A stretch of 41,833 nt of DNA from an uncultured Pirellulaceae bacterium (GCA_937944405.1 CALDYR010000019.1:1-41833); one strand, 5' to 3'; counted from the first letter of the stretch, positions 8,657 to 17,768 are shown. Notes: generated by a model from the sequence alone, not told the origin. Translations and numbers: made by a program.

Positions 8657-9398
8657 TTTTGAAAGCAAAATCGACGCAGAGGATTCCGTCGCAACGCTGC
8701 AAAGACCCGATAAAGCGTTGATGTGGACACGGGGTTTGGAAAAATCTTACCGCAAAGGCAGCCTGGCTGTCCCCGTACTGAATGGAGTCGACTTGGAAAT
8801 CGAAGCTGGCAGCTTTACTGCGATCATCGGGCAGTCTGGATCCGGGAAAAGCACGCTGTTGCATTTACTGGCCACGTTAGACGCGCCGTGTGCAGGCGAA
8901 GTGCACTTCAATAACCGTCGAATCGACAATCTGCCGGCGAAACAGCGCGAGAAGCTGCGCAACGAACAGTTCGGATTGATCTTTCAGTTTTATCACCTAT
9001 TGCCCGAACTTTCGACACTGGAAAATGTTTTGGTGCCTAAAATGGTGCAAGACGGTTTCTTCAGTTATCTAAAGAACAAATCAAACTACCTGAAACGGGC
9101 AACGGAGTTGCTGGAGATGGTGGGGATGGGACATCGCACAACGCACAAACCAGCGGAACTTTCCGGCGGCGAAATGCAACGGACAGCAATCGCGCGAGCC
9201 TTGATTTCCGATCCTTCGATACTTTTAGCCGACGAACCAACAGGGAACCTGGACGAAGAAAACGGGGACGAAGTCATGGAGACTTTGGACCGCTTAAGGC
9301 AAAAAGAAAATCTAACTGTCGTCATGGTGACTCACGACAACGCGCTCGCACAACGCGCAGACGCGGTCATTCGACTGATCAGCGGCAAGGTCGCGTGA
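8649..9398 (+). CDS. ABC transporter ATP-binding protein, LolD-like
   Basis: This 249-residue ATPase partners the preceding permease. Walker A is GQSGSGKST at 61-69, the signature is [15 protein letters not shown], and Walker B is [12 protein letters not shown]. The downstream VMVTHD holds the switch His. These are typical of the LolD/MacB/FtsE branch. The first 25 residues are an extra leader, and a short insert ([16 protein letters not shown]) sits after the Q-loop region. Translation starts inside the permease end (ATGAGTAA), so the two are made together. With LolC-type permeases it would drive extraction of lipoproteins from the inner membrane; this function is inferred from family and pairing. 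Confidence 0.92.
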   Translation: MSNFESKIDAEDSVATLQRPDKALMWTRGLEKSYRKGSLAVPVLNGVDLEIEAGSFTAIIGQSGSGKSTLLHLLATLDAPCAGEVHFNNRRIDNLPAKQREKLRNEQFGLIFQFYHLLPELSTLENVLVPKMVQDGFFSYLKNKSNYLKRATELLEMVGMGHRTTHKPAELSGGEMQRTAIARALISDPSILLADEPTGNLDEENGDEVMETLDRLRQKENLTVVMVTHDNALAQRADAVIRLISGKVA

Positions 9399-9533
9399 GC
9401 CCAGTAACCGATTGACACCGATCGATTGCCTTTTTGAAAACAACGCTACTTAGAGCCTATCCCGGAACTGAACCATTTGTTCTTTCGTTCGTATCACTTC
9501 TGAACAACACATTTGATACACGGAGACACCACA

Positions 9534-9836
9534 ATGGCGGAGCCAGTAACAAAGACAGGATCATGGAGTCTACCGGACAAGTTGTGGGTACGCATGGAAA
9601 AACTCTTGCCCCCGTAAAAAATGCCCCCCAAAGGTGGACGGCGTCGTGCCGACCTTCGGAAGATCGCCAATTGAATCTATTACGTTCTAAGGACGGGCTG
9701 CCCGTGGAATGCCGTGCCGCGCGAATACGGAACTGGAACCGCGCTACATCGTTGCTTTCAGCAATGGACTCAAGCGCGCATGTTTCAGCACAGAGGTACC
9801 GTCAACGTCGATGGCAGGCTGTTGCGGGGCCGTTAA
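9534..9836 (+). pseudogene. IS5-family transposase remnant
   Basis: From an ATG at 9534 one frame reads MAEPVTKTGSWSLPDKLW, then GGRRRADLRKIAN, VLRTGCPWNAVPREYGTGTA and FQQWTQARMF, which is the N-terminal domain of IS5/IS1182-like transposases. It is interrupted by two in-frame stops, TAA at 9615-9617 and TGA at 9672-9674. Homology seems to end near 9790, and the frame closes at 9834-9836. The DDE catalytic domain is missing, so this is a dead fragment of about 250-300 bp. No terminal repeats or target duplication were identified. Its end abuts the 3' end of the GNAT gene, which itself looks intact. Confidence 0.75.
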
Positions 9837-10393
9837 CCGTAGTCGATCTCAACTGACTTAAACACCGTCTTGAGCACGCGAAAGCCAATCCGCTGATACA
9901 GCCGAACCGCGCCGGTGTTGTGAGAGGTAACTTCTAAGGTCACAAATCGCACGCCTGCCTCCTGAAATCCATGGAGACAGTGGTTCATCAGTTGCGCCCC
10001 CAAACCGTGCCCCCGATGACCGGCGACGATGCCGATGTTTTGGATAGCTCCGACGTCTTTTTGCGACCGGAGGCCTTGGACCGTCCCGCAATTCTCGATG
10101 TTGCCGGTTTGCGGATTGTGGTATTGCACCAACCAGGTCGCTTGGGGCACAAATCCTTGCCGACTGGAAATTTCTTTCATCAACCGCAAACAACCGTCGG
10201 CATCCCCTAAACAGGGAAAAACGTTAGCGTCCAGTTCGTTACGAAAACTCCGGAATTTGACTTCGGCGTGATGATGGAGCAGTTTGGGATTCCAGCGACC
10301 AAAGCGATAGTTCTCCGGCGCTTGCGTCAAATCAGGAAGCCCTTGCCAAAGGTCGTACCTCATTCGGTATCGTTGAAAATAAGCGACGGGCAT
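9833..10393 (-). CDS. GNAT-family N-acetyltransferase
   Basis: This 186-residue acetyl-CoA-dependent acetyltransferase is of unknown substrate. The C-terminal GNAT fold is clear: motif A IQNIGIVAGHRGHGLGAQLM (acetyl-CoA pyrophosphate loop, with HRGHGLG in place of the usual R/QxxGxG/A), then VTLEVTSHNTGAVRLYQRIGF, a typical motif B with the late Tyr. The N-terminal 60 residues (YFQRYRMRYDL, FGRWNPKLLHHHAEVKF) fit an N-terminal arm seen in some members. The start is the ATG at 10393 without a visible ribosome binding site. Its stop overlaps the tip of the transposase remnant. Confidence 0.85.
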   Translation of the reverse strand: MPVAYFQRYRMRYDLWQGLPDLTQAPENYRFGRWNPKLLHHHAEVKFRSFRNELDANVFPCLGDADGCLRLMKEISSRQGFVPQATWLVQYHNPQTGNIENCGTVQGLRSQKDVGAIQNIGIVAGHRGHGLGAQLMNHCLHGFQEAGVRFVTLEVTSHNTGAVRLYQRIGFRVLKTVFKSVEIDYG

Positions 10394-10713
10394 CGGCAGA
10401 ACAGCTTGAACAAATTATCCAACTCAAACGCTTCCCCTATCCTATTCGGCAGGGATACCGGTCATCAACAGTGGCATGGCTGGCAGAGCCGGAATTTGCA
10501 CAATTGCTCGCCCACGAAAGGGAAAGGCGGCAGAAGCCGGGTTCCTAATTGGGCTAAAATGGCATAGATTATTATCAATGATAGCACCTGTTGCAACTAC
10601 ATTTCAGTTGCAACGCGCTCCCCGTTTGTGGCTGAGCGACGAATAAACGTTCCCCATCGGGTCGAACACCACCATCACAATCCCACTGTCCCGGAAGCCG
10701 AGATTTACGTTTT
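10394..10713. other. Intergenic region with a 9-bp hairpin
   Basis: No convincing gene is present. It should hold the divergent promoters of the GNAT gene and the SEC-C/TPR gene. The one clear structure is an inverted repeat, GTTGCAACT (10590-10598) with AGTTGCAAC (10606-10614), separated by a 7-nt loop. Each arm contains the self-complementary octamer GTTGCAAC. No T-run follows, so it could be an operator or RNA hairpin rather than a terminator. Confidence 0.4.
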
Positions 10714-12822
10714 ATGGACATCGACATTTACCAGCAGTGCCCTTGCCACGCTGAAAAGAAGATTAAGTTTTGCTGCGGGAAATCAGTTGTCTCTGATCTT
10801 GATGGCGCGTTGGCCAAAAACAAGGCAGGACAAACTTCATCCGCGTTAGACCAGTTGGAAAGAACGATCGCAAAAACTGGCCCCAAGGATTGCTTGGTTA
10901 CGATTCAGACTCGATTGTTATTGCAAGCCGGAGACGTCGCCAAAGCCCGTGCTGCCAACGACGTTTTCCAAAAGAACAACCCAGACCACCCCGGCGGTTT
11001 TCACCACCTCGCGTTGATTTGCGCCCAAGAAGGCGATACTGCCGGAGCGATCACCGCGCTGCAAGACACAATGGACGCCATTGTCGGCAATGCGATTCCC
11101 GTCACCTACGCCCAAGCGTTTCGTATCATCGGGATGCAGCTTCTTGAAAAGAATGATTTGTTTGCCGCCCGAGCCCATTTGCGATACGCAGAACTTCTCA
11201 AAGAAGACCCACAGACGGAACAGATACTGCTTTCGACCTTCCAGAATTCACACAGCATCACGGCGAAGTCTGAATTGATCCCTCTGGATTGCCCTCCAGA
11301 CGTCCCGTGGGAGAAAAAATATAAAAACGTTCTGCGTGCAATTGACCGTGGTCAGTTCCGCAAAGGGCTAAAGATGGCAAAAAAAGCCGACGCAGCCTTC
11401 CCCGGTATTAGCACCATCAAACGCACCATCGCTATCCTCAACAGCATGTTAGCCTATCGCACTGAGGCCATCGATGCCTGGCAGGCGTTGGCTGATCTTG
11501 AAGCCGATCAATCTTGGGAACAGATCACGGCGCTGACGCTCAAACAGTATTTCGACCGCGTTAACGAAAAGAAATCAAAGGTCTTGCGGCACACCTTCGA
11601 CATTGAAAACTTCGAATTGCTCAAAGAACAAACAGCGTCCAGCAACCTGTTAGTCCCCGCTGCGCGCCCAGACGAAGATCCATTCAACGAAAGCAACCCT
11701 CCGGTAGCCGGTCATTACCTCCTAAGCAAGCCGAAATTGGATGTGGAAGGTGATGATTACACCCTGGAGGACGTTCCCTTCATGCAGGGGGAGATACTAC
11801 TTTACGCCAAACAAACCGATCGATCGGCAAGACTGGAATACATCGTTCCCCAAACGGCCTCTTACGATCTGAACCTGCAATCGCTAAGAACTATTCTTGG
11901 CGAACTCTACACTCAGCCAACAATCTCGGTAATCGATTCAATTGCTGAACTCGACGCGATCATGTCGTGGGACTGGGCATTGCCTCCCAAGACGTCCCTG
12001 AAAAAGCACGCCGAACTGATGAAACAACAGGTTCGAGTACGGCTAATGGATCAGTTCATGAATTATCCATTGAATTCACTGGGCAACATCAGCATTCGTG
12101 AAGCGGCAAAAGACCCTTCCAAACGCGCCGACACACAGGCGCTGTTGACGGAACTGGAACACAATAGTCATCGAAGCATGTACCCCATCGAAATCATTAG
12201 CGAAATGCGTGAAGAACTGGGAATCGAAAGACTCGCCCCTATCGCTTGTGCCGATTGCGCCGACACTGAAGCGGTTTGCGCCCTGATGCGTGCCAATTTA
12301 GATTTCGAAAATTGCGAACAGGGGAAACTGTTTAAAATTCACGAATTTGGAATGATCGCTAGGTGCCTGCCGATCGTCGAAAGGACCTGCCATGCAATGC
12401 TCAAACGCAACGACATCGAGGAACGAATTCAAAAGGATCGCATCTACGCGGTCCTCGCCAGCATCAATGCCGAAACTGAAACCGTGCTGGACTACCTCAG
12501 CAAAGCCCGGCATGAAGCGAAAAATGCGGGCCGGTCCATCGGTGCATTGTTGGTCCAAGAATTCGAATTCCGCCTGTCGCACGGACTGACCGACAACTTG
12601 CGAGAACTCATACGAACCATTCAAACTCGCCACATTGACGAACCCGAAGTTGAATACCGTTTAACAGAAGTGCTGATGAAGTATGGGTTGTACGATCCGA
12701 CTTTAGCCGACAGTGAAGCCGCGCTCCCCCCTCCCAGTAGTCGCGGCGCGCTTCAAACCGCAGTCAGCGAAACGCGCCAAACCAGCGAATCTGCCGCTGG
12801 ATCGCTTTGGATACCCGAATGA
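10714..12822 (+). CDS. SEC-C motif and TPR-like repeat protein of unknown function
   Basis: This 702-residue predicted cytoplasmic protein has no signal peptide or membrane segment. Residues 7-22 form a SEC-C-like zinc motif, QQCPCHAEKKIKFCCG, with Cys9, Cys11, Cys20 and Cys21; the classic motif ends C-H or C-C. Residues about 30-260 are helical repeats resembling TPRs (AGDVAKARAANDVFQKNNPD, FHHLALICAQEGDTAGAITA). The middle (about 290-480) is unrecognised, and a second helical region runs to about 670. A Ser/Ala-rich tail ends it. SEC-C motifs occur in SecA, where they bind zinc and SecB or ribosomes, and in many unrelated proteins. The gene is 49 bp upstream of ricT on the same strand. Function is unknown. 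Confidence 0.8.
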   Translation: MDIDIYQQCPCHAEKKIKFCCGKSVVSDLDGALAKNKAGQTSSALDQLERTIAKTGPKDCLVTIQTRLLLQAGDVAKARAANDVFQKNNPDHPGGFHHLALICAQEGDTAGAITALQDTMDAIVGNAIPVTYAQAFRIIGMQLLEKNDLFAARAHLRYAELLKEDPQTEQILLSTFQNSHSITAKSELIPLDCPPDVPWEKKYKNVLRAIDRGQFRKGLKMAKKADAAFPGISTIKRTIAILNSMLAYRTEAIDAWQALADLEADQSWEQITALTLKQYFDRVNEKKSKVLRHTFDIENFELLKEQTASSNLLVPAARPDEDPFNESNPPVAGHYLLSKPKLDVEGDDYTLEDVPFMQGEILLYAKQTDRSARLEYIVPQTASYDLNLQSLRTILGELYTQPTISVIDSIAELDAIMSWDWALPPKTSLKKHAELMKQQVRVRLMDQFMNYPLNSLGNISIREAAKDPSKRADTQALLTELEHNSHRSMYPIEIISEMREELGIERLAPIACADCADTEAVCALMRANLDFENCEQGKLFKIHEFGMIARCLPIVERTCHAMLKRNDIEERIQKDRIYAVLASINAETETVLDYLSKARHEAKNAGRSIGALLVQEFEFRLSHGLTDNLRELIRTIQTRHIDEPEVEYRLTEVLMKYGLYDPTLADSEAALPPPSSRGALQTAVSETRQTSESAAGSLWIPE

Positions 12823-12871
12823 CGCAACCGCCGTTAACACCGTCTGAAATAGCTATTGGGAGTGTCACGTT

Positions 12872-13975
12872 TTGAGCAAGTTCATCGTGAGATACGGAAC
12901 GATGCGCAGCCTTGGCGTGATGTCCACCCGAACTGAAGGCCAATACCGGCGGGGCATGGAGGTCGTTGTCCGTACCGAACGGGGCCTAGAAGTCGGTCAA
13001 GTACTGTGCGAATCCACCGAAGATGCGTTATCACATCTCGATCAACCGCCCCAAGGCACGATCGTCCGAGCGGTCAATGATGATGACGCCGCCGATATCG
13101 ACGCCATCGACGGCGCCCGCATTTCGAACATTGAAATCTGCAAACATCACGTAGAAAAACTTGGCCTACCCATGAAGTTGGTCGAAATCGAACAACTGCT
13201 CGGCCGGCAGCGCATGATCATTTACTATCTATCCGAAGACCGCGTCGATTTTCGGGAATTAGTAAAAGTGTTAGCCAGCGAATTCCAAACGCGTATCGAA
13301 ATGAGGCAGATCGGTGTGCGTGACGAAGCAAAGCTTTTGGCGGATTACGGCGACTGCGGCAAACCCGTGTGCTGCAACAATCACTTAGTCAAAATGCCGC
13401 CGGTTTCCATGAAGATGGCGAAACTTCAAAAGGCGTCACTGGACCCTACAAAAATTTCGGGACGTTGCGGTCGACTGAAGTGCTGTTTGCGTTATGAGTT
13501 CGACACCTATTTGGACATCCAACGCGCACTTCCTAAAGTGGGTGCCGACATCGTCACGCGCAACGGCAAAGCGCGCGTCATCGCCCAGCAAATCATCGCC
13601 CAGCAATTGCTGGTCGAAACCGAAGACCATCGACGAATCCTGATCGAAGCAAGCGAAGTCCTAACGGTCACCCGGACTTCCTCAAAGGATAGGCCGCCAG
13701 AACCCATCACCTACGAACGTAACGGCCCAGCAAAAGAAAAAACAAAAGAAAAAACAAAGGCAAAAACAAAACGCGCCCCAACGTCCAAACCGAATAAAGA
13801 CAAACCCGCGCAAAGAAGTCAAAGCATCGCGCCCCCGGCGAAGCCAGGACCAGCCAGCACGGACGTCGAAGCAAAGAAGTCCGACGCCTCCAACGAAAAA
13901 GGTGCACAAAAAAAGAAGCGCCGGCGAACCAGACGTCGGAAAAATCGTAAAGATCCGCCTCCATCATCAGATTAA
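12872..13975 (+). CDS. ricT: PSP1/RicT domain protein with basic C-terminal tail
   Basis: This 367-residue protein of the RicT (YaaT)/PSP1 family begins MSKFIVRYGTMRSLGVM and contains VVVRTERGLEVGQVL. The diagnostic core is RIEMRQIGVRDEAKLLADYG followed by the cysteine-rich DCGKPVCC and GRCGRLKCCLRYE. In Bacillus, RicT acts with RicA and RicF in an Fe-S-containing complex that affects RNase Y-dependent RNA processing; whether that holds here is unknown. Residues about 280-367 are an added Lys/Arg-rich, probably disordered tail (KEKTKEKTKAKTK, KKKRRRTRRRKNRK) that could bind RNA. The start is a TTG at 12872, chosen because GGGAG lies 9 nt upstream and the family N-terminus begins there. Confidence 0.9.
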   Translation: MSKFIVRYGTMRSLGVMSTRTEGQYRRGMEVVVRTERGLEVGQVLCESTEDALSHLDQPPQGTIVRAVNDDDAADIDAIDGARISNIEICKHHVEKLGLPMKLVEIEQLLGRQRMIIYYLSEDRVDFRELVKVLASEFQTRIEMRQIGVRDEAKLLADYGDCGKPVCCNNHLVKMPPVSMKMAKLQKASLDPTKISGRCGRLKCCLRYEFDTYLDIQRALPKVGADIVTRNGKARVIAQQIIAQQLLVETEDHRRILIEASEVLTVTRTSSKDRPPEPITYERNGPAKEKTKEKTKAKTKRAPTSKPNKDKPAQRSQSIAPPAKPGPASTDVEAKKSDASNEKGAQKKKRRRTRRRKNRKDPPPSSD

Positions 13976-14379
13976 CTTCTATCGCGCCTGTAAGGCGTTT
14001 GTCGCGCGGGTCTGGTAAGGACGGAAAAGCGTGATGTTCCAATACGATCGACGATCCAAGGTCGCCGCTGAGGCTCCAAAATCATGCCCCGCCAAAAGCA
14101 CTCGTTTTACTTTGGCCTAAGGGGCCAGTACGCGATTGTCTATTCGGTTGAAAAAAATATCGTGACAGCAAGTGCAACTGTGAGTTCTGCTACCACGCTC
14201 TTGTGGGGGGCGAGATATTGAAGAAAAGGAAGGGAAATTGACGACCAACCTTTATGGTGGAACCCATTTCGACTCGATGTTTTCAATTCATTACCGTTTC
14301 CAGAGTTCGACGGTTTGAGTAAGATATAGCAATCAACCACCGCGTTCCGTCCGGTACCCAAATCTCACTGGTTCTTCTC
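13976..14379. other. Intergenic region without a recognisable gene
   Basis: These 404 bp between ricT and the Minf_1886 gene hold no frame with protein-like composition. A short hairpin, CGCC-TGTAA-GGCG followed by TTTG, lies near 13986-14001 just after the ricT stop and might weakly terminate transcription. I checked for tmRNA, SRP RNA and RNase P signatures by eye and saw none. Confidence 0.35.
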
Positions 14380-14820
14380 ATGCCCGAAGAAAATTTCCTC
14401 ATCTTTCAGGCCGTCGCTCAAGACGGCCGTTATCCCGTTGAGGCTTATCAGTTTGTTCGTGAGGCAATGGCTTTCGCCGACGACACGATGGAGATGGATG
14501 AATACTCCTTTGACTCTGGCGGGAACGAGGAAGCCGTTGCGGTTCGATCGCAGGAAAGACATTTGTCAGGCCAGCAACTGTGCGAAGCGATCCGTCGATA
14601 TTCGCTCAACCAGTTTGGCTACATGGCGCGAATCGTGTTGAAGAACTGGGGCATCGAATCGACCTCCGGTTTTGGTGACATCGTCTACAACATGATCGAC
14701 GCAGGCATCATGAAAAAATCGGCGCGCGACCGACGCGATCATTTCGATGACGTGTTTTCATTTGATGTCTTGGAATCTGATTTCTCAATCAACAGTTCCG
14801 TCGCTCCCCGCCGTTCTTAG
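14380..14820 (+). CDS. Minf_1886-type Verrucomicrobia/Planctomycetes-restricted protein
   Basis: This 146-residue protein matches the Minf_1886 (TIGR04138, Verruc_Plancto-restricted) family pattern as I know it: DGRYPVEAYQFVREAM at the start, HLSGQQLCEAIRRYSLNQFG in the middle, then IVLKNWGIESTSGFGDIVYNMIDAGIM and a C-terminal FDDVFSFD. Length is normal for the family. No function has been assigned to it. No signal peptide or membrane segment is present, so it should be cytoplasmic. The start is the ATG at 14380 without a visible ribosome binding site. It converges with the phosphofructokinase gene, leaving 13 bp between the stops. Confidence 0.88.
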   Translation: MPEENFLIFQAVAQDGRYPVEAYQFVREAMAFADDTMEMDEYSFDSGGNEEAVAVRSQERHLSGQQLCEAIRRYSLNQFGYMARIVLKNWGIESTSGFGDIVYNMIDAGIMKKSARDRRDHFDDVFSFDVLESDFSINSSVAPRRS

Positions 14821-14833
14821 ATCGTGCCGGCAA

Positions 14834-15928
14834 TCAGTCGCCCAAACACGTTCCCAGATCACGTGCGGTGAGGATCATATCGCAATCCAGTGGAACGGTT
14901 TTCATTCGTTCGGTCGCCTGTTGTAACGGAATATAACGGACCGTCGGCGGATCGAGCCCGACCATCACGTCGACGCAACCGTCTTCTAATGCTCTCACCG
15001 CAGCGGCACCAAAACGCAGCGACAGCAACCGATCGCGACTGGTCGGTGATCCACCACGTAACAGGTGCCCTAAAACGACGGTGCGAACCTGGTTTTCAAC
15101 AACTGGCCGCAATGTATCAGCGACTCGGTCAGCAACACCGCCTAAATTCTTGACGCCACCAGTTTCCTTGTAACTTGCCTCTCCACCGATCGGCATCGCA
15201 CCTTCGGCAATCGAAATGATCGAAAATCTTCTGTTATTGCGGTTCCTACGTTCGATTTTTTCTACAACTTTGGTGATATCAAAAGGGATCTCAGGGATTA
15301 AAATCACATCAGCAGACCCCGCCAACCCGGCCTCTAACGCAATCCAGCCCGCGTAACGCCCCATGACCTCGACAATCATAACGCGGTTGTGGCTGGACGC
15401 GGTCGAGTGCAATCGTCCAATAGCATCGGTTGCGTAAGAGACCGCGGTGTCAAAACCAAAGGTCGCAACGGTGCCATCTAAGTCGTTGTCAATCGTCTTG
15501 GGAACGCCAATCACTTTGATCCCCAACTTGGCGACTTGGCAAGCGATATCCATCGTGCCGTCACCGCCGATCGCGATCAGCGCGTCGATCTTGTGCGCCG
15601 CAAAACCATCGACCAACCGGTCAGAAATATCCTGCGTTTCGACACTTCCGTCGGCATTGGTGACTTTGTACGAAAACGGATTCCCGCGATTAGTGGTCCC
15701 CAAAATAGTGCCGCCGGTATGAGCGATGCCACGTACCGAATTGGGCGTCAATGCGACGATGCCGCCGTCTTCGAATTGCTCACTGTGCAGCATGCCATCG
15801 AAGCCCTCACGAATGCCAACACACTCCCAACCGCGTTTGGTCGCGGCTAATGTTACGGCACGGATGACGCCGTTTAGGCCGGGTGCGTCTCCACCGCCGG
15901 TCGTGATGGCAATCTTTTTTACATGCAT
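14834..15928 (-). CDS. pfkA: 6-phosphofructokinase, ATP-type signature (GGDGT)
   Basis: This 364-residue PfkA-family enzyme phosphorylates fructose 6-phosphate in glycolysis. Visible motifs are the nucleotide loop TTGGGDAPGLNGVIR (9-23), IAIGGDGT (118-125), PKTIDND (143-149, with the catalytic Asp), and MGRYAGW (189-195). Gly at the position after GGD is the residue associated with ATP as donor, whereas PPi-dependent enzymes carry Asp. The Lys in PKTIDND replaces the Gly of E. coli PfkA and is typical of group III and PPi-type enzymes, so the donor is not certain. The start is the ATG at 15928 with AGAAAG upstream. A second paralogue with the PPi signature lies 3.5 kb away. Confidence 0.94.
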   Translation of the reverse strand: MHVKKIAITTGGGDAPGLNGVIRAVTLAATKRGWECVGIREGFDGMLHSEQFEDGGIVALTPNSVRGIAHTGGTILGTTNRGNPFSYKVTNADGSVETQDISDRLVDGFAAHKIDALIAIGGDGTMDIACQVAKLGIKVIGVPKTIDNDLDGTVATFGFDTAVSYATDAIGRLHSTASSHNRVMIVEVMGRYAGWIALEAGLAGSADVILIPEIPFDITKVVEKIERRNRNNRRFSIISIAEGAMPIGGEASYKETGGVKNLGGVADRVADTLRPVVENQVRTVVLGHLLRGGSPTSRDRLLSLRFGAAAVRALEDGCVDVMVGLDPPTVRYIPLQQATERMKTVPLDCDMILTARDLGTCLGD

Positions 15929-16045
15929 TACTATTCTTTCTTAAACGGGTTTTTGAAGCGATTCGGTTATTGCGAATTATCACGAACCATTAAATCAATC
16001 GGCATCTCCTCAGCCCAGTACCACGTAAAATCTGTCTAAGCCGAG

Positions 16046-16179
16046 CTAGTGGAGTGTCAGCATTGGATTTTAGGGTTAGCCGTTTTGGCGATAGCCACGG
16101 TTCCGAAACGAAAAACCGGGGCTAACGCCCAAACGGCTGATCTGAACAATCCTAATTCTTAATGCTGACAGACCACTAG
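16046..16179. mobile_element. MITE-like palindromic element, 134 bp
   Basis: The outer inverted repeats are CTAGTGGAGTGTCAGCATT (16046-16064) and its mirror AATGCTGACAGACCACTAG (16161-16179), differing at two positions. An inner pair of 25-bp arms (16078-16102 and 16114-16138) matches at 22 positions around an 11-nt loop and contains GGGCTAACGCCCAAACGGCT. The outer ends are TA-containing, which would fit insertion at a TA dinucleotide, as in IS630/mariner-type elements. There is no coding capacity. The inner palindrome resembles a sequence I associate with repeats in planctomycete genomes, from memory only. Confidence 0.65.
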
Positions 16180-16643
16180 GTCGGTTGCCCCGATCGCGTC
16201 CAATCGATCAAAACCATCACCAAAACTTAACCGCGAAACAAGTTTTCGAAACTGGCCCCAAACACTGAAGCAACCACTCGTTCGCGCGAAAGAACGTTGC
16301 CAACTATTGGCTTGGCGTTGATCGCTGCTGAACGAACCTTGGCACAAAACACCGCGCTCAGCGACGCCAAATCAAACGCCGTGGGTCGGATTCGCCCAGG
16401 TAAATTCACGTGTTAGCGGAAACGAGTTCTCCATAAGGGTGCTATCAGGCTGTACCTGCCAAATGATATCAGAATATCCGTTTCAAGCATAAATTGCAGC
16501 AAATCGGGATTAACAGCAATCTTCGTTCAATTCGGCATAGCTTGAAAGGCGATGTTGTGAAGGAAGTGTTTCGGCTCATGCCTGCACTCGGTTGCCCAAT
16601 GCTTGTCACGCGGCAGCATTGGAATTCACATTAGGGGGAAATA
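16180..16643. other. Intergenic region upstream of the exopolysaccharide lipoprotein genes
   Basis: No convincing gene lies here. Short minus-strand frames at 16159-16409 lack supporting features and may be remnants. The region should carry the promoter of the next gene, whose strong ribosome binding site AGGGGGAA sits at 16633-16640. No riboswitch or operator was recognised. Confidence 0.4.
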
Positions 16644-17768
16644 ATGTTTATCGAAGCGCGCCGACTGAAACCGGAATCTACCGGGCGTAAGTCTTCTTCA
16701 AATTTGGTTTGCCAACGTCTGCTGATCGTATTATTCGCAGCGGCGATGGTGGTACCCAGTAGCGGATGCACGTCAAATCTGCGATTGGGTTCACTCGGAT
16801 TTGGAGATGCCCTGTTAGAGAGTTATCGAGATCGTGTTTGGGCGAAACGCGCCTACAACTTGCGATACAATAATTGCGACCGTCCTTATGAATCGCATTT
16901 CCAGACCGGTTTTATCGCTGGCTATTGCGATACCTGCAACGGGGGTGACGGCTACGTGCCAGCGTTACCGCCCAATGAGTACCGTGGATTCGAGTTCCAG
17001 TCACCCGACGGTGCCCAGTGCGTGAAGTCTTGGTTTGAAGGTTTCCCTGCAGGGGTCGCTGCGGCCAAGAAAGACAGGGCGGGCGAATTCCATGACATCT
17101 ACACTTCCCGGATGATCAACTCCGCGATCACCCACGGCAAAACAAAACACGTATTGCCTAACGATGTACCGGTATTATCCACCAACCAGTTCGGCGTTCC
17201 ACAGCGCACCAAAGCACCAAAATCTCCGCCAGCCCCTCTGGACAACAGCATCGTTGGATCCGAAGACACCAGTGTCGCATACGATATGCCTTACGTCGCG
17301 CCGCCAGAGACAGCAAACAACCCGATACTCAACCCAAGATCCTTGCAACCCAGCGATCTTATTGCGGCACCAGAGATTAGAAAGACGGGCCCCGCCGCGA
17401 TGGCTTCAATCTCCAAAATTGAGCAGTTCACGATCGACCCATCGGTAAAGGTTCAATCCGCGATCACCAACTCATCGGCACCCACGATCGCGACGAACGA
17501 CGAAATCTTGAGCTCAAATTCAGCAGCGCTGCCGATGAAAAACGAATCAAACGACACACTTCCACCGATTGTATCAACGCCACGATCGCAAGTCGTTTCG
17601 TATCCAACTGCCCAACCGCCGATTGTTCAATCAAACGATCTGTTAGCGGACAACGTTCCACCACCGGTTCCTACACCGACGGCAAGTCAAACACAAACTC
17701 CATTGCCGATGGCAGTGCGTTCGGCAGGCAACGACTGGCAATCACAGACTTCAAGTCGACGTCGCTAG
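16644..17768 (+). CDS. Planctomycete-type lipoprotein next to polysaccharide export gene
   Basis: This 374-residue envelope protein has an unusually strong ribosome binding site, AGGGGGAA, ending 3 nt before the ATG. A basic N-terminus and hydrophobic segment (about 24-37) end in VVPSSGC, a plausible lipobox with Cys42. Residues about 60-160 form the conserved part: RVWAKRAYNLRY, YESHFQTGFIAGYCDTCNGG, VPALPPNEYRGFEFQSPDGA and WFEGFPAGVAAAKKD. This matches a domain I know from planctomycete hypothetical proteins near polysaccharide export genes. Residues about 180-374 are Pro/Thr/Ser/Asn-rich and probably disordered. It precedes the OPX gene by 162 bp. A role in exopolysaccharide secretion is inferred from position only. 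Confidence 0.78.
   Translation: MFIEARRLKPESTGRKSSSNLVCQRLLIVLFAAAMVVPSSGCTSNLRLGSLGFGDALLESYRDRVWAKRAYNLRYNNCDRPYESHFQTGFIAGYCDTCNGGDGYVPALPPNEYRGFEFQSPDGAQCVKSWFEGFPAGVAAAKKDRAGEFHDIYTSRMINSAITHGKTKHVLPNDVPVLSTNQFGVPQRTKAPKSPPAPLDNSIVGSEDTSVAYDMPYVAPPETANNPILNPRSLQPSDLIAAPEIRKTGPAAMASISKIEQFTIDPSVKVQSAITNSSAPTIATNDEILSSNSAALPMKNESNDTLPPIVSTPRSQVVSYPTAQPPIVQSNDLLADNVPPPVPTPTASQTQTPLPMAVRSAGNDWQSQTSSRRR

Noticed and set aside
9434..9856. 140-codon plus-strand frame over the transposase remnant
   Set aside because: It is in a different frame from the recognisable transposase codons and is a shadow of the decayed gene.
13986..14001. Terminator after ricT
   Set aside because: Only a 4-bp stem with a three-T run; too weak to list as a separate terminator.
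13707..14042. Minus-strand frame with Phe/Leu/Cys-rich stretches resembling a membrane protein
   Set aside because: It is the reverse complement of the Lys-rich RicT tail, which automatically yields Phe/Leu runs.
16227..16409. Minus-strand 60-codon frame before the lipoprotein gene
   Set aside because: GTG start without ribosome binding site, overlap with another frame, and no recognised family.
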